Positions 38,112 through 48,595 of a stretch of 64,000 nt of DNA are shown here, piece by piece. The position numbers and the translations under genes were made by a program. The notes beneath the pieces were generated by a model that saw only the letters and a program-made list of their open reading frames with translations, was not told the DNA's origin and did not search any database. The first letter of the stretch is position 1. Each line of letters starts with the position of its first letter. Source of the stretch: Lamellibrachia satsuma (lineage: Eukaryota > Annelida > Polychaeta > Sabellida > Siboglinidae); the NCBI GenBank assembly GCA_033239005.1, contig BSQZ01000072.1:293501-357500 (forward strand). The letters run 5' to 3'.

Positions 38112-38390
38112 TTATGAGATATTGTAGAGCCCCCCTCTATTATTGAACATTGGTTCAACTATTTCTTTGAATTGGTCAATTGTTTCTGCATCTACTGCTG
38201 CCTGAGGTAGTCTATTCCAGTTACTATGACTCGCTGCGAGAAGAAGTATTTTCTGATGTTGAGTCTGGTGTATTGTTTCCTTCGTATCGTTGTTGTGTCG
38301 TCTACTTCTGGCCTCGTGTAAACACAGCTTTAAGTAGTGCTCGGACGACGTGGCGCATTGTAGGTTAAGGAGGTCGTCAGTTAAGGACAT
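38112..38390 (-). pseudogene. RT C-terminal relic of a third non-LTR family
   Basis: The minus-strand frame contains HYLKLCLHEARSRRHNNDTK then LLLAASHSNWNRLPQAAVDA and ETIDQFKE. The S--WN-LP---V-A----FK ending is the usual close of CR1/L2/RTE-type RT ORFs. No upstream RT motifs found beyond 38390. Confidence 0.6.
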
Positions 38391-38993
38391 AATTCATCAA
38401 AAATTTAAGTGGCATTGTTTGGTCAACAACTGTCATACTGCGGTAATTATATAATTAGCATTGCCATACAATTGTAAAGGCATTGTCATACATGGGATTC
38501 TTCCTTGACTACGAGTCAGACTACGTATAACTCTATATGGCGATATAACCAGTATTAGACAGCTGTAATGTTCCAAATATCCATTGTGATATTTGGGCTG
38601 GGGAAACAGACTAAACATGGGATGAATATTCAGCTACCAGCTCCCTCGCTGCACTTTGTTCCACTTGCTGTCTAGGTCGACGTGTTTCTTGGAACAAGAC
38701 GCACCCGTGCCCATAGTGGCACACTACTTCAAAGACCAGTCCGCAGCCAATTATAGCTAAGTTCCCGTATGCGAACCCCCTGCTATTGGTCAACTCAGCA
38801 ACAGTAGGTTCCGCTTTTAATCTGCCAGGGGTACTGATGTAGTCAATTCACGATTAACTGAGAGTTTTAATAATGTGTTGGTGTGCTATGAAGTAAATGG
38901 ACAAATGCATGACTATACACAAGACGATGACAGAAATACCAACTTAAGCGCCTAGAATGATGGAGATACCACTGCTGGAGATGAAATAAAGGA

Positions 38994-38997
<4 letters not shown>

Positions 38998-39063
<66 letters not shown>

Positions 39064-39134
39064 TGCGGTGCGGTGCGGTGCGGTGCGGTGCGGTGCGGTG
39101 CGGTGGGGGTGCGGTGCAGTGTGTGTGTGTGTGA
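38998..39134. repeat. (TG)n followed by (GGTGC)n
   Basis: About 32 TG units pass into about 10 GGTGC pentamers with one break, then a short (TG)n. The compound repeat produces long spurious ORFs on both strands. Confidence 0.97.
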
Positions 39135-39470
39135 CGTAGTAACCTCCTCTTACAGTACGGACGGGAATAAAAAACGAAGGTCTCCTGGATGCCATAGCAT
39201 GCATTCTAGTGTCACGTTTTATAGAAAAAAGGAATTTTTTCAAAAAGAAGGAGAAAGCAGAAATAGCAGGAGATATGACAAAACTGGCAAAAAAGAAGTT
39301 CTCCATTTCAAAGCAGGAAACTTGGCACCCCTGCGTTGAATGCTGCGACCTACAGATACAGCTTGAACTACGCCCTGGTGTTTACATTCATAGGTGTGTG
39401 TGAGTGATTAATATGCGTATGCGTGATGTGAGCGTGTCTGGAATGTCCCGACACGACCATAAACATATCT

Positions 39471-39642
39471 TCCGATCATCAGCTGACGTCCTAGTCAAAA
39501 GTTTAACAATAGGTCCCGTGATTAAAATGTAGGTTTATATTGCTCTAACCGAGACTATATGTGCCACTCTACCCGAGCATACGCCTGAACTTACACCGGA
39601 GCGTGCAATGGTGACTGCGCCGTCAGATGACAGCTAACAAAG
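39471..39642 (+). promoter_or_regulatory. promoter and 5'UTR of Cys-rich peptide gene 2
   Basis: Homologous to 29011-29176, with the TATA-like tttatatt at 39534 and the same spacing to the ATG. Conservation stops sharply upstream of tcagctga. Confidence 0.5.
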
Positions 39643-40524
39643 ATGAATTCCACGGTACGTTATACTGACTCTTTCCAAGTTTAAAACGTTTTTCTCAAGT
39701 AATTATACTCCAAACAGCCCAATCTTGGGTAAACGCAGGGGTTTGGACCAACGACTTTTAGTGTCTCTTCCGAAAAACACAAGCAAAATTGGGTGAACGA
39801 AATAACTCAAGCTTCTAAACGGCGGAGGTGGAATCGAACCAACGTCCTCTCGATCGACAGGCGGGTGCTCTAACCATGAGATCACCGCTCCCTGCTAAAT
39901 GCGTTCGAGTTATAATTTAAAGTATTGACAATGCAGCTATTAAATCAATGCACTAATAGTTGTATCACCAGCCATATAAATTATATTTTTGCCGAATTTA
40001 GATAGGAGCATGTCGAAAATAATTATTTTATAGTTCGTCCGATGATTTCATCAAAAGATAACACATTTGCACAAACGAGCTCGCAAATGAATCGTGTGTA
40101 AATTCCTAATTATCTTTTCGTCGAATTTAGGTTGGACCATGTCGAAAATAATTAGGTTTTATTTTTTGCGAAATGATTATCAAATGAAACGAGCGATTTT
40201 TTATGAATTGCGGAAGAGGTTTTAACTTACGAATCACACTTGCAAACTATGCTATAGGTGTTATACCGTTCTGAATGTTCTTTTCAGCTTGTCGTCATCA
40301 CACTGCTCAGCAACGTCATGACGTCAGAACATCCGGAAGTGACGTGTCTGGAAGGATGTGACATAGACAAGTGGATGTGTGTGGAGGGAAATGTGGCCTT
40401 GAAAAAAGGTTTCTTCCAAAACATGGTTCAGCAGTATGGATGTAGCGTGAAACTGTTCAATTGTCAGGTTCAATGCTACAAGCGTTCACAACGGGAGGCA
40501 GACGATGACACTGAATCTGCATAA
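39643..40524 (+). CDS. small secreted six-cysteine peptide precursor, copy 2
   Basis: Joined 39643-39654 (MNST, donor gtacgt) and 40288-40524 (acceptor cttttcag). Precursor 82 residues, five fewer than copy 1 because of an in-frame indel in the signal-peptide core (LVVITLLSNVM). The mature region begins near EVTC and keeps all six cysteines and their C-x3-C-x6-C-x20-C-x6-C-x3-C spacing. There are 17 differences from copy 1 in 62 residues and none is an indel. The intron here is 0.63 kb against 1.6 kb in copy 1, mainly because the MITE and (TA)n are absent; instead it carries a SINE. Both copies share downstream sequence for about 50 bp. Preservation of frame and cysteines argues that both are, or recently were, functional. 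Confidence 0.72.
39690..39895 (-). mobile_element. tRNA-derived SINE in intron of peptide gene 2
   Basis: The reverse strand from 39893 reads ggagcggtgatctcatggtt, agagcac, cgcctgtcgatcgagaggac and ggttcgattcc. A-box and B-box spacing is that of a tRNA, and ccgcctgtc resembles a tRNA-Asp anticodon arm. The acceptor stem no longer pairs well, and a ~130-bp tail (tttttcggaagagacactaa) follows, as in SINEs. It is absent from the homologous intron of copy 1, so it inserted after the duplication. Confidence 0.7.
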
Positions 40525-40564
40525 CCAGTTACCGGTATTAAGCCAAAAGAGTAGTTTGTTTTGG

Positions 40565-41660
40565 ACACTGTTTTTGAGGTCACAAGCTATTGTATTTTGC
40601 TAGATATGACAAAAATTTCGTAAAAGCACTAAACACTAAAACAATACTCTTTTCCAATTAAATCAACCAAGAGGTTACCAATGTTCGTAATTAAAAATCA
40701 TGCAGTTGGAGATTGAATACGCTTTATGTTTCCTCTCCGCCAAACAACCACTTTCTTTTGGTATAACTGGCATAATTACAGTACATGTTTTAATCCATGT
40801 TAAAAAGGCATGTTTCGTAGCAGATATGTTGAATCTGCCATGAATATTTCTTTGGCCTACATACATTGATATACGGATGTGCAGGTCTCAATTAGCAATC
40901 GGACATAGAAATACTTCATGTTTGTTCTGTGTCATATAAAAGTAGTATATGACACATATAGGTGATCAATCAAACTTATGTGGCATTTTTGTAAACAAAT
41001 TAACATGGTTCAACGATTTGTAATGGTTATGCCTAAAACACCTTTAGTTGCGTCATGTGGTTGACATTGTACCAATAATTGTGTTGCATCAGAGTGAGAG
41101 ATTTGATAAATGTCGACATATGTCATATAAACTAATCGATCAAGCAAACTTATTTAGACCTATACATGTGACAGCTAACTTGATAAAGGACAGACGTGTG
41201 TGGAGGCCACAATCGCCAACGTTACCAGACAAGGCTCCAGAAGAAGACTTATTAAAATAAAACATTCCATTCTATGAACATTCACAAGTTGTATGATTAT
41301 GAGAATCCGTCATAGAGGGGTCGGTGGTGGTGTGAACACACGGCCGAGCTCATCAGACGATTTGTAATATTGCATTATTTTTGTCTTTCATTCATGTTCT
41401 GTATTATTCAATTCCGAAATAAAACAATCACTCACTCATTTACATATGCAGCTCCCAATACCTCTATTAGCAGTAACAGTTGCCGCACTCCCATACAGGT
41501 ACAAAAACGGGATAAGACCTTTGTAGTTGACGCGAGCCATGTTTACAACCAACGTCGCTTATTTCGTCGAAAATCGTTAGATTTGGCCGTCTTTCAACTT
41601 GTTTCCACGCAACTATGCATGACTCACATTTGTTGTACTTTGGAAATAGTCTATTTGTAT
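40565..41660. other. intergenic, nothing recognised
   Basis: Similarity to the first peptide gene ends near 40565. Beyond that, AT-rich sequence without domains. A 70-codon ORF at 41048-41260 followed by AATAAA has no recognisable homology. Confidence 0.45.
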
Positions 41661-41668
41661 ATATCGCT

Positions 41669-41679
41669 ACGTGCGTGCA

Positions 41680-41751
<72 letters not shown>

Positions 41752-41757
41752 TGTGTG
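41669..41757. repeat. (GCGT)n microsatellite
   Basis: About 21 units; source of several spurious ORFs rich in Arg/Ala/Cys. Confidence 0.98.
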
Positions 41758-42139
41758 TGGAATAGGAATGAATATCGACGGTCTCTGTGGCTGCGATTAC
41801 TTTTCGCGAAACTGCATCATACCCCGGTTACATACCGACAAAGCCTTTCCGGAAATTGGCTCACTGCGAAAAAAACGGATTGGTTCGAGCGGAATGGGGT
41901 TGCTGACAGCGTCAGAAAAGAGTTCAGAGGCATATTCGTACCGACGCACATTATTTACACAAAGCTATATGGTTGAAAGTGTACCTAATATCACAATCTG
42001 TCTCATATCGAGAATCGATATTACATCTCACACAGACTGTCATGACTAAAGCTACAACGTTCAATCTACATTCGAGAAGTCTCGGAAAGTTGCCTGGCCC
42101 AATATGTTGACATACTTTTTATATACGATAAAACATTGA

Positions 42140-42229
42140 CACGCACGCACGCCCGCCCGCACGCCCGCCCGCCCGCCCGCCCGCCCGCCCGCCCGCCCGC
42201 ACGCACGCACGCCCGCACGCACGCACGCC

Positions 42230-42303
<74 letters not shown>
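42140..42303. repeat. compound (ACGC)n/(CCGC)n/(AC)n microsatellite
   Basis: ACGC units interspersed with CCCG variants, then about 20 AC units. Confidence 0.97.
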
Positions 42304-42307
<4 letters not shown>

Positions 42308-42794
42308 GTCTTTGAGCTGTAATTGCAGCATGGCTTCCCAGAGAAATCGAGTTGGTGTTGGAGTGAACAGATCTGCCAGAAGAAGAGGCGGAAAGCGCTT
42401 TATGATGTCCTACGAACTGGCTACTGCGCTATATAAGAACATACTTTTACTTTTTACATGCCTTAGTAAGTCACTTACAATGTATGCATGCTATCACATG
42501 CCCCATATCTGTACTAGGAATGTTGTGTATGTTCGCACCAAAGGGCAAAGTTTTATTGCATGCAGCGATCATCTTGGAACTCTTATTTTATAGTATCATT
42601 CCATACGTTGTCAAACGAGCACCATATTTGTCTTTAACGTTTACTTACCTTACGATATATAAACATACCCATCAAGCAAACGTAATTAAGTGGCTTTATG
42701 TGATCTTCCAAATGTACGTAAATGCAGCATATGTGAGGTAAATATGTGTATTATAGTAATAGTAGGAGTTACAACACATGAAGTAGCCTACCTA

Positions 42795-43290
42795 CTGTTG
42801 GCGTTATACCGTAAGGTGCTGCCACATACTGACTAATGTCGAGTAATGAACCGTTGCATCGGTGTCGCTATAATGCTGTCAAGTAACGCTGATTTTGCTA
42901 GCGATTATTTAAATATGTGCTTGCCGCCAAGTTCGTGACTTTTGTGTTGAGGTCTTCAAAATGTAGTAACGGCCAGCAAAGATACTATGGCGATCTTTTA
43001 CTTTCTGACCTAACCATGAAAATGACCAACTTGAGCACCCAAACTTCTCCTCATATATCTACTGTACGTATACACATGTCACGTTGCCAAAAAAGTACAT
43101 TTACTTTCTCAAAATGATAAAAATTTACAAAAGAATTAAACCAAAATATCGCCCTCTCCTACGGCGCCTACGCGTAGCGCCAAGGCTACCGTAAAATCGA
43201 TGCATATGACAAGGCGTCGTTCAGTTTCACCGAAACTCCGTGTGGTGGCGCTGCTATTATAATGATGTATTCCTGTGTTTTAATTGTGAG

Positions 43291-43382
<92 letters not shown>

Positions 43383-43470
43383 TTCCTCATTGCGTGTAAT
43401 TATGTGCGGTGGCGCTGCTGATTGAAATCAAACACAGTACAATTATGTATTTCTGTTTTAATTGTGCGTG
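42795..43470 (+). repeat. composite dispersed repeat X+Y (possible solo LTR plus inserted element)
   Basis: X (42795-42990, starting tgttggcgttataccgtaag) matches 51085-51275 beyond the gypsy integrase. Y (42990-43440, with ctacggcgcctacgcgtagc and ggtggcgctgct) matches 48256-48590 in inverted orientation. The junction falls at gatacta. A (GCGT)n run at 43289-43385 lies inside Y. Confidence 0.65.
43289..43385. repeat. (GCGT)n microsatellite inside repeat Y
   Basis: About 24 units. The inverted Y copy at 48256 has only a short ACGC stretch at the same place, so the expansion is local. Confidence 0.97.
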
Positions 43471-43499
43471 CGTGCGTGCTTCATTGCTTTAAATTATAT

Positions 43500-44180
43500 A
43501 TATCTCAGTATTATTTGTATTTTTGCTATATGTGACATGTCATGTTCTTAGATAATTAGTTTTATTCATGTTATCATCAGATTGTGTTATGTTTTTTATA
43601 TGTATTTTAAATATCTTTGAATGGACTTTGTCCAGATTTACGGCACTATTTTAATACCAATTGCTTTTTAAATACATTAATTACATTGGCACCAGTATTA
43701 ACGCATAATTTAAAGCGTACTGTCGAATCTAATGCATATGACCTTAACAAATATTATTATTACTTTATCACAAGATGTGTTACTAGTATGTATCTGTTGA
43801 TACCACTGATTTCTTTGGGATGTATCTGTTGATATCACTGATTTCTTTGGGATCAGCTGTTGTTACCTCCATTAATCAGTATGAAATTAAACATAAAATA
43901 AGACACGCGCGTAGATTGTAGCATATAATGCATTCTTCAGGAACAATGGCATGTTTTTATTTAGCATGTAGATGTTTTATACATAAAAAATAGATTGTTA
44001 AAACAACATCAAATCCAGACACCACTCAATATTAATACAGTAGTCATCACCATTTATTTAATTTACAATAACTTCAACTTATAACATTTTATTAGTTGCA
44101 GTACACACATCTAATAATAATAATAAGTACACTTATATAGCGCACATGTGCTTAACATACATAGTTTATGAAATCAATGA
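43500..44180. other. no gene recognised
   Basis: AT-rich; contains a 2-copy direct repeat, gatgtatctgttgatacc and so on, at about 43790-43855. Nothing else seen. Confidence 0.5.
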
Positions 44181-44186
44181 GTTAAA

Positions 44187-44338
<152 letters not shown>

Positions 44339-44340
44339 TA

Positions 44341-44600
<260 letters not shown>

Positions 44601-44649
44601 CATAATGTGATGATAATATGAATAAAACTAATTATCTAAGAATATGACA

Positions 44650-45801
44650 TTTAACAACATTTAACAAGATTGCCATCTCGAACAACAAGTTCCAGATGGC
44701 AAGTGGACAAGGAAGCCATTGGCTTATCGAGAGTCCAAAAATTTTCTCATCTATGTGTAGCCCGCCCTTATCAGATATCTGTCAATTCTATTTTTATTTT
44801 TAAATATATTCACACTACTAGCATTAACACAATCATTTGGCAGTTTGTTCCATTCATTTATCACCCTCTGTGAGAATGAGTACTTTCTCATGTCCAACCT
44901 ACACTGCTCCTTAACTAATGCTGCTTTGTGTCCTCTGGTTCTACTGCCTTCTTTAAGTTTGAAGAACATATTCTTATTAACATCCTCATAACCGTTCACT
45001 ATTTTAAACACTTCTATTTGGTCTACTCTTAGTCTCCTGGTCTCTAGTGTTGTCAAACCACATTGTAATAAGCGACTTTCGTAACTAAGGTCTCTTAATT
45101 CTGGAATCATCTTAGTTGCTCTTCGTTGTATTCTTTCTAGCTTATCTATGTATTTTTTTACGATATGGCCTCCATGCTTGAATACAATATTCCAAATGTG
45201 GTCTAACTATTGCTTTGTACAGGGGTACGATTAGATGTTTCTCCTTATACGTGATAGTTCTCCTAATTAGCCCTAGAAGTTGATTTCCTTTCGAAGCAGT
45301 AATCCCACATTGCTCTGAAACTTTCATGTCAGCATTAAATGTTACTCCTAAATCCTTTTCTTGTGTGGTTCTACCTAGTACAGCATCCCCCATTTTATAT
45401 TCCTCGTCCATATTTCCATGTCCTATGTGTATACATTTACACTTCCCAAAATTGAATAACATTTGCCATTTTTCTGATCATTTAACTAATTTTTCTAGAT
45501 CATCCTGTAAACTTTGTTTATCTGTATCATTAGTAACCTTTCTGAATACTTTTGTGTCATCTGCAAATTTGAGTACTTTGCTAGATATGTCATCCTCCAA
45601 ATAATTTATACATATTAAAAACAGTATAGGGCCTAACACTGATCCCTGTGGTACCCCACTCAAAACAGATTTCCAGTTTGAAATCTTACCATCTATTATT
45701 ACTCTCTGTCTTCTGTGTGTAAGACACTTTTCTATCCAGTTGATTACATCATTGCCTATATCATGGGCTTTTAGTTTAAGTAACAATCTTTGATGTGGCA
45801 C
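44650..45801 (-). pseudogene. CR1-like element, older copy, 3' part (split by a nested insertion)
   Basis: Minus-strand RT begins PHQRLLLKLKAHDIG, continues through SGVPQGSVLGPILFLICINY and KFADDTKVF, and ends SSVNIFKNKNRIDRYLIRAG. One TGG has become TGA at about 45478, and a frameshift sits near 45140. The 3'UTR (tccacttgccatctgg) and a ttgttaaa-type tail end near 44650. Its upstream half continues at 47849; the first codon here is the one after KAFDK there. Confidence 0.88.
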
Positions 45802-47848
45802 TTAACAAGATTTAACAAGATTTGTCATCCAAGCCAAAGGCCCAGATGGCAAGTGGACAAGGAAGCAATTGGCTTATCGAGAGTCCAACAATGTTCACCT
45901 ACTTATAACCCGCCCTCCTGAGATATGTGTCAACCTTGTTTTTAAACATATTCACGCTGCTAGCACTTACACAATCTGTAGACAATTTGTTCCATTCATT
46001 TATTGTCCTCTGTGCGAACGAGTGCTTCCTGATGTCCAATCTACATTGATCCTTTACTAATTTTACATAATGTCCTCTAGTTCTGCTATCCTTCTTGAGT
46101 GAGAAAAACATATTTCTATCAATATTTTCATACCCATTCAGTATCTTAAAAACTTCAATCTGATCTCCTCTTAACCTCCTTGTCTCTAGAGTTGTTAAAC
46201 CACATATTTTCAGGCGTTTTTCATAACTAAGGTCTCTAAGTTCTGGAATCATTTTAGTTGCTCTCCTTTGTATGCGTTCAAGCGTATCTATATCCTTCTT
46301 ACGATATGGTCTCCATGCTTGTATACAGTATTCTAAATGAGGTCTAACTATTGCTTTATAAAGAGGTATAATTAACTTTTTTCCCTTGTATGTTATGTTT
46401 CTTCTAATCAATCCAAGAATTTGATTACCCTTTGACGCTGCAATACCACACTGCTCTGAAACTTTCATATCAGCGCTTATTGTAACTCCTAAGTCCTTTT
46501 CTTTTACAGTAGTACCCAGAACAGTATCTCTCATTTTATAGTTTACATTCAAGTTCCCATGTCCTGTATGTAGGCATTTACATTTCCCAAAATTGAACAG
46601 CATCTGCCATTTCTCAGACCATTTCACTAATCTGTCTAGATCGTTTTGTAAATGTTGTTTATCACCATCAGTATTAACCTTTCTAACCAGTTTTGTGTCA
46701 TCCGCAAATTTCAGTACGTTACTTGTTATACTGTCGTCCAAGTCATTGATATAAATTAAGAATAATATAGGTCCTAATACTGATCCTTGAGGTACCCCAC
46801 TCAAAACCGATTTCCAATTTGAAACTTCTCCATCTACTACAACTCGTTGTCTTCTGTCAGTCAGCCATTGTTCTATCCATTCAGTTATGCTATCCCCGAT
46901 ACCATGGGCTTTTAATTTAAGTAGTAATCTTTGATGTGGCACTTTGTCAAAAGCTTTCTGAAAATCTAAGTAGATAATATCTACTGGCGATCCCACGTCT
47001 ATCCACTTAGTGATTTCTTCCAAAAAACATAACATATTTGTTAAGCATGACCTCGCTTTAAGGAATCCATGTTGAGATGAATTTAATAATTTATGCTTAA
47101 CGAGGAAGTCCACCATATGGTCTTTAATTAACCTTTCTAGTAATTTACAAATCACTGACGTTAAACTCACTGGTCTGTAATTCTCTGACTTATTTCTCGA
47201 ACCCTTTTTAAATAATGGTATGATGTTTGCTTCTTTCCATTCAAACGGAACAACTCCCTCTTTTAATGACAAGTTGAATACTCTTGCAAGTGGTATACTG
47301 ATTTGATCTACTCTTTCCATTAGTAATTTTGGAGGAATCCCATCCACTCCCGGTGATTTGTTATCCTTCATTGCCTTTATTTTCTTAGCTACCAATTCTG
47401 GAGTTACAACTAACGGTCCTAAATACTCAGATTTAGCCCCCTGAAATTTAGCAACTGGTAATGAACTAATATCTTCTTTGGTAAACACTGAACTGAAGTA
47501 ACCATTTAGGTCTTCCGCCATTAAAAAACCCTGTGATATGATATTTCCAGCACTGTCTTCTAGAGGTCCAACCTTGTCTTGTACGTTTTGTTTACTCCTG
47601 ACATATGCATAAAAACTCTTGCTGTCATTTTTTATGTTACATGCCAGTTTTTGCTCATAGCTTCTTTTAGATTGTCTGATTTCAGTTGTAGCTGCATTAA
47701 GTGCCTCTTTGTATTTTGCATAGTCTTCTTCCTTTCTGGTACTCCTATAAACCCTCCACATAGTTTGTTTTAGCATTATTTTTCTAATTGCCTCTTTTGA
47801 CAAGTGTTTCTTTCTACACCGTTTTCCTTGTTTTTGGAAGGGAACAAA
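45802..47848 (-). mobile_element. CR1-like retrotransposon, younger 5'-truncated copy nested in the older one
   Basis: About 650 uninterrupted codons from FVPFQKQGKRCRKKHLSKEA to VDTYLRRAGYK, stop at 45899. Contents: endonuclease-RT linker (about 1-150); RT blocks KSPGVDGIPPKLL, NYRPVSLTSVICKLLE, QHGFLKARSCL, VDIIYLDFQKAFDKVPH, LSGVPQGSVLGP and the catalytic KFADDTKL; then the thumb and C-terminal CGLTTLETRRLRGDQIEVFK. The 3'UTR (45802-45898) ends in ttgttaaatcttgttaa. The endonuclease is absent, so it cannot move on its own, but the absence of stops marks it as recent. Confidence 0.92.
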
Positions 47849-48210
47849 TTTATCGAAAGCTTTCTGAAAATCTAAGTAGACAACATCCACTGGTGACCCG
47901 TGATCTACCCACTTTGTAATTTCTTCTAAAAAACATAAGAGATTGGTTAGACATAACCTTGCTTTTAGGAATCCATGTTGAGATGTATTTATTAATTTAT
48001 GTTTTATGAGGAATTCCACCATGTGGTCTCTAATTAATGTTTCGAGTAATTTACATACAATTGATGTTAAACTCACTGGTCTGTAATTTTCTGGCTTCTT
48101 CCTCGATCCCTTCTTAAAAAGCGGCGTAATGTTTGCTTCTTTCCATTCTGAAGGAACTATTCCTTCTTCTAGTGACAAGTTAAATAAGTTTGCAAGTGGT
48201 GTAAACATAT
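47849..48210 (-). pseudogene. CR1-like element, older copy, 5' part
   Basis: Encodes PLANLFNLSLEEGIVPSEWK, NYRPVSLTSIVCKLLETLIR, QHGFLKARLCLTNLLCFLEE and YLDFQKAFDK. It stops exactly where the younger copy begins, and its continuation lies at 45801. The element is 5'-truncated at about 48210. Confidence 0.88.
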
Positions 48211-48255
48211 AGCAAAAATACAACTAATACTGAGATATACATAATTACAAACAAT

Positions 48256-48590
48256 GCACACACGCACCCACGCACAATTAAAACATCAATACATAATTGT
48301 ACGATGTTTGATTTGAATCAAAGCAGCGCCACCGCACAGGGTTTTGGTGAAACTGAACGACGCTTTGTCATACACAGCGATTTTACGGTAGCCTTGGTGC
48401 TACGCGTAGGCGCCGTAGGATATATTTTGGTTTAATTCTTTTTGAAATTTTGATCGTTTTGAGAAAGTAAATGTACTTTTTTGGCCATGTGGCATGTGTA
48501 TATGTATAGTAGATATATGAGGAGAAATTTGGGTGCTCTAGGTGGTCATTTTCATGGTTAGGTCAGAAAGTAATAGATCGCCGATACTAC
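48256..48590 (-). repeat. inverted copy of repeat Y
   Basis: Reverse complement of 42990-43470 (gcgccaccgcacagggtttt, acggtagccttggtgctacg, ggtcagaaagtaa). Ends at gatcgcc next to gatactaca, the same motif at which X meets Y at 42985. Confidence 0.75.
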
Positions 48591-48595
48591 AATTG

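Noticed and set aside
39818..39893. Functional tRNA-Asp gene
   Set aside because: A and B boxes are present but the acceptor stem is disrupted and a SINE-like tail follows; more likely a SINE.
41048..41260. 70-codon ORF followed by AATAAA
   Set aside because: AATAAA is common in this AT-rich DNA and the peptide shows no domain or signal sequence.
41615..42331. ORFs rich in Arg-Ala-Cys-Val or Arg-Thr-His (also 33141, 43240, 56027)
   Set aside because: Translations of (GCGT)n/(ACGC)n and (AC)n repeats.
42330..42462. Possible first exon beginning MASQRNRVGVGVNRSARRRG, with gtaagt downstream
   Set aside because: Frame and donor are suggestive but no second exon or homology was found, and it sits beside a microsatellite and repeat X.
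45899..48223. 774-codon ORF as a single reverse-transcriptase gene
   Set aside because: RT motifs occur twice and the missing continuation of the first copy lies at 45801; it is two nested elements fused by chance in frame.
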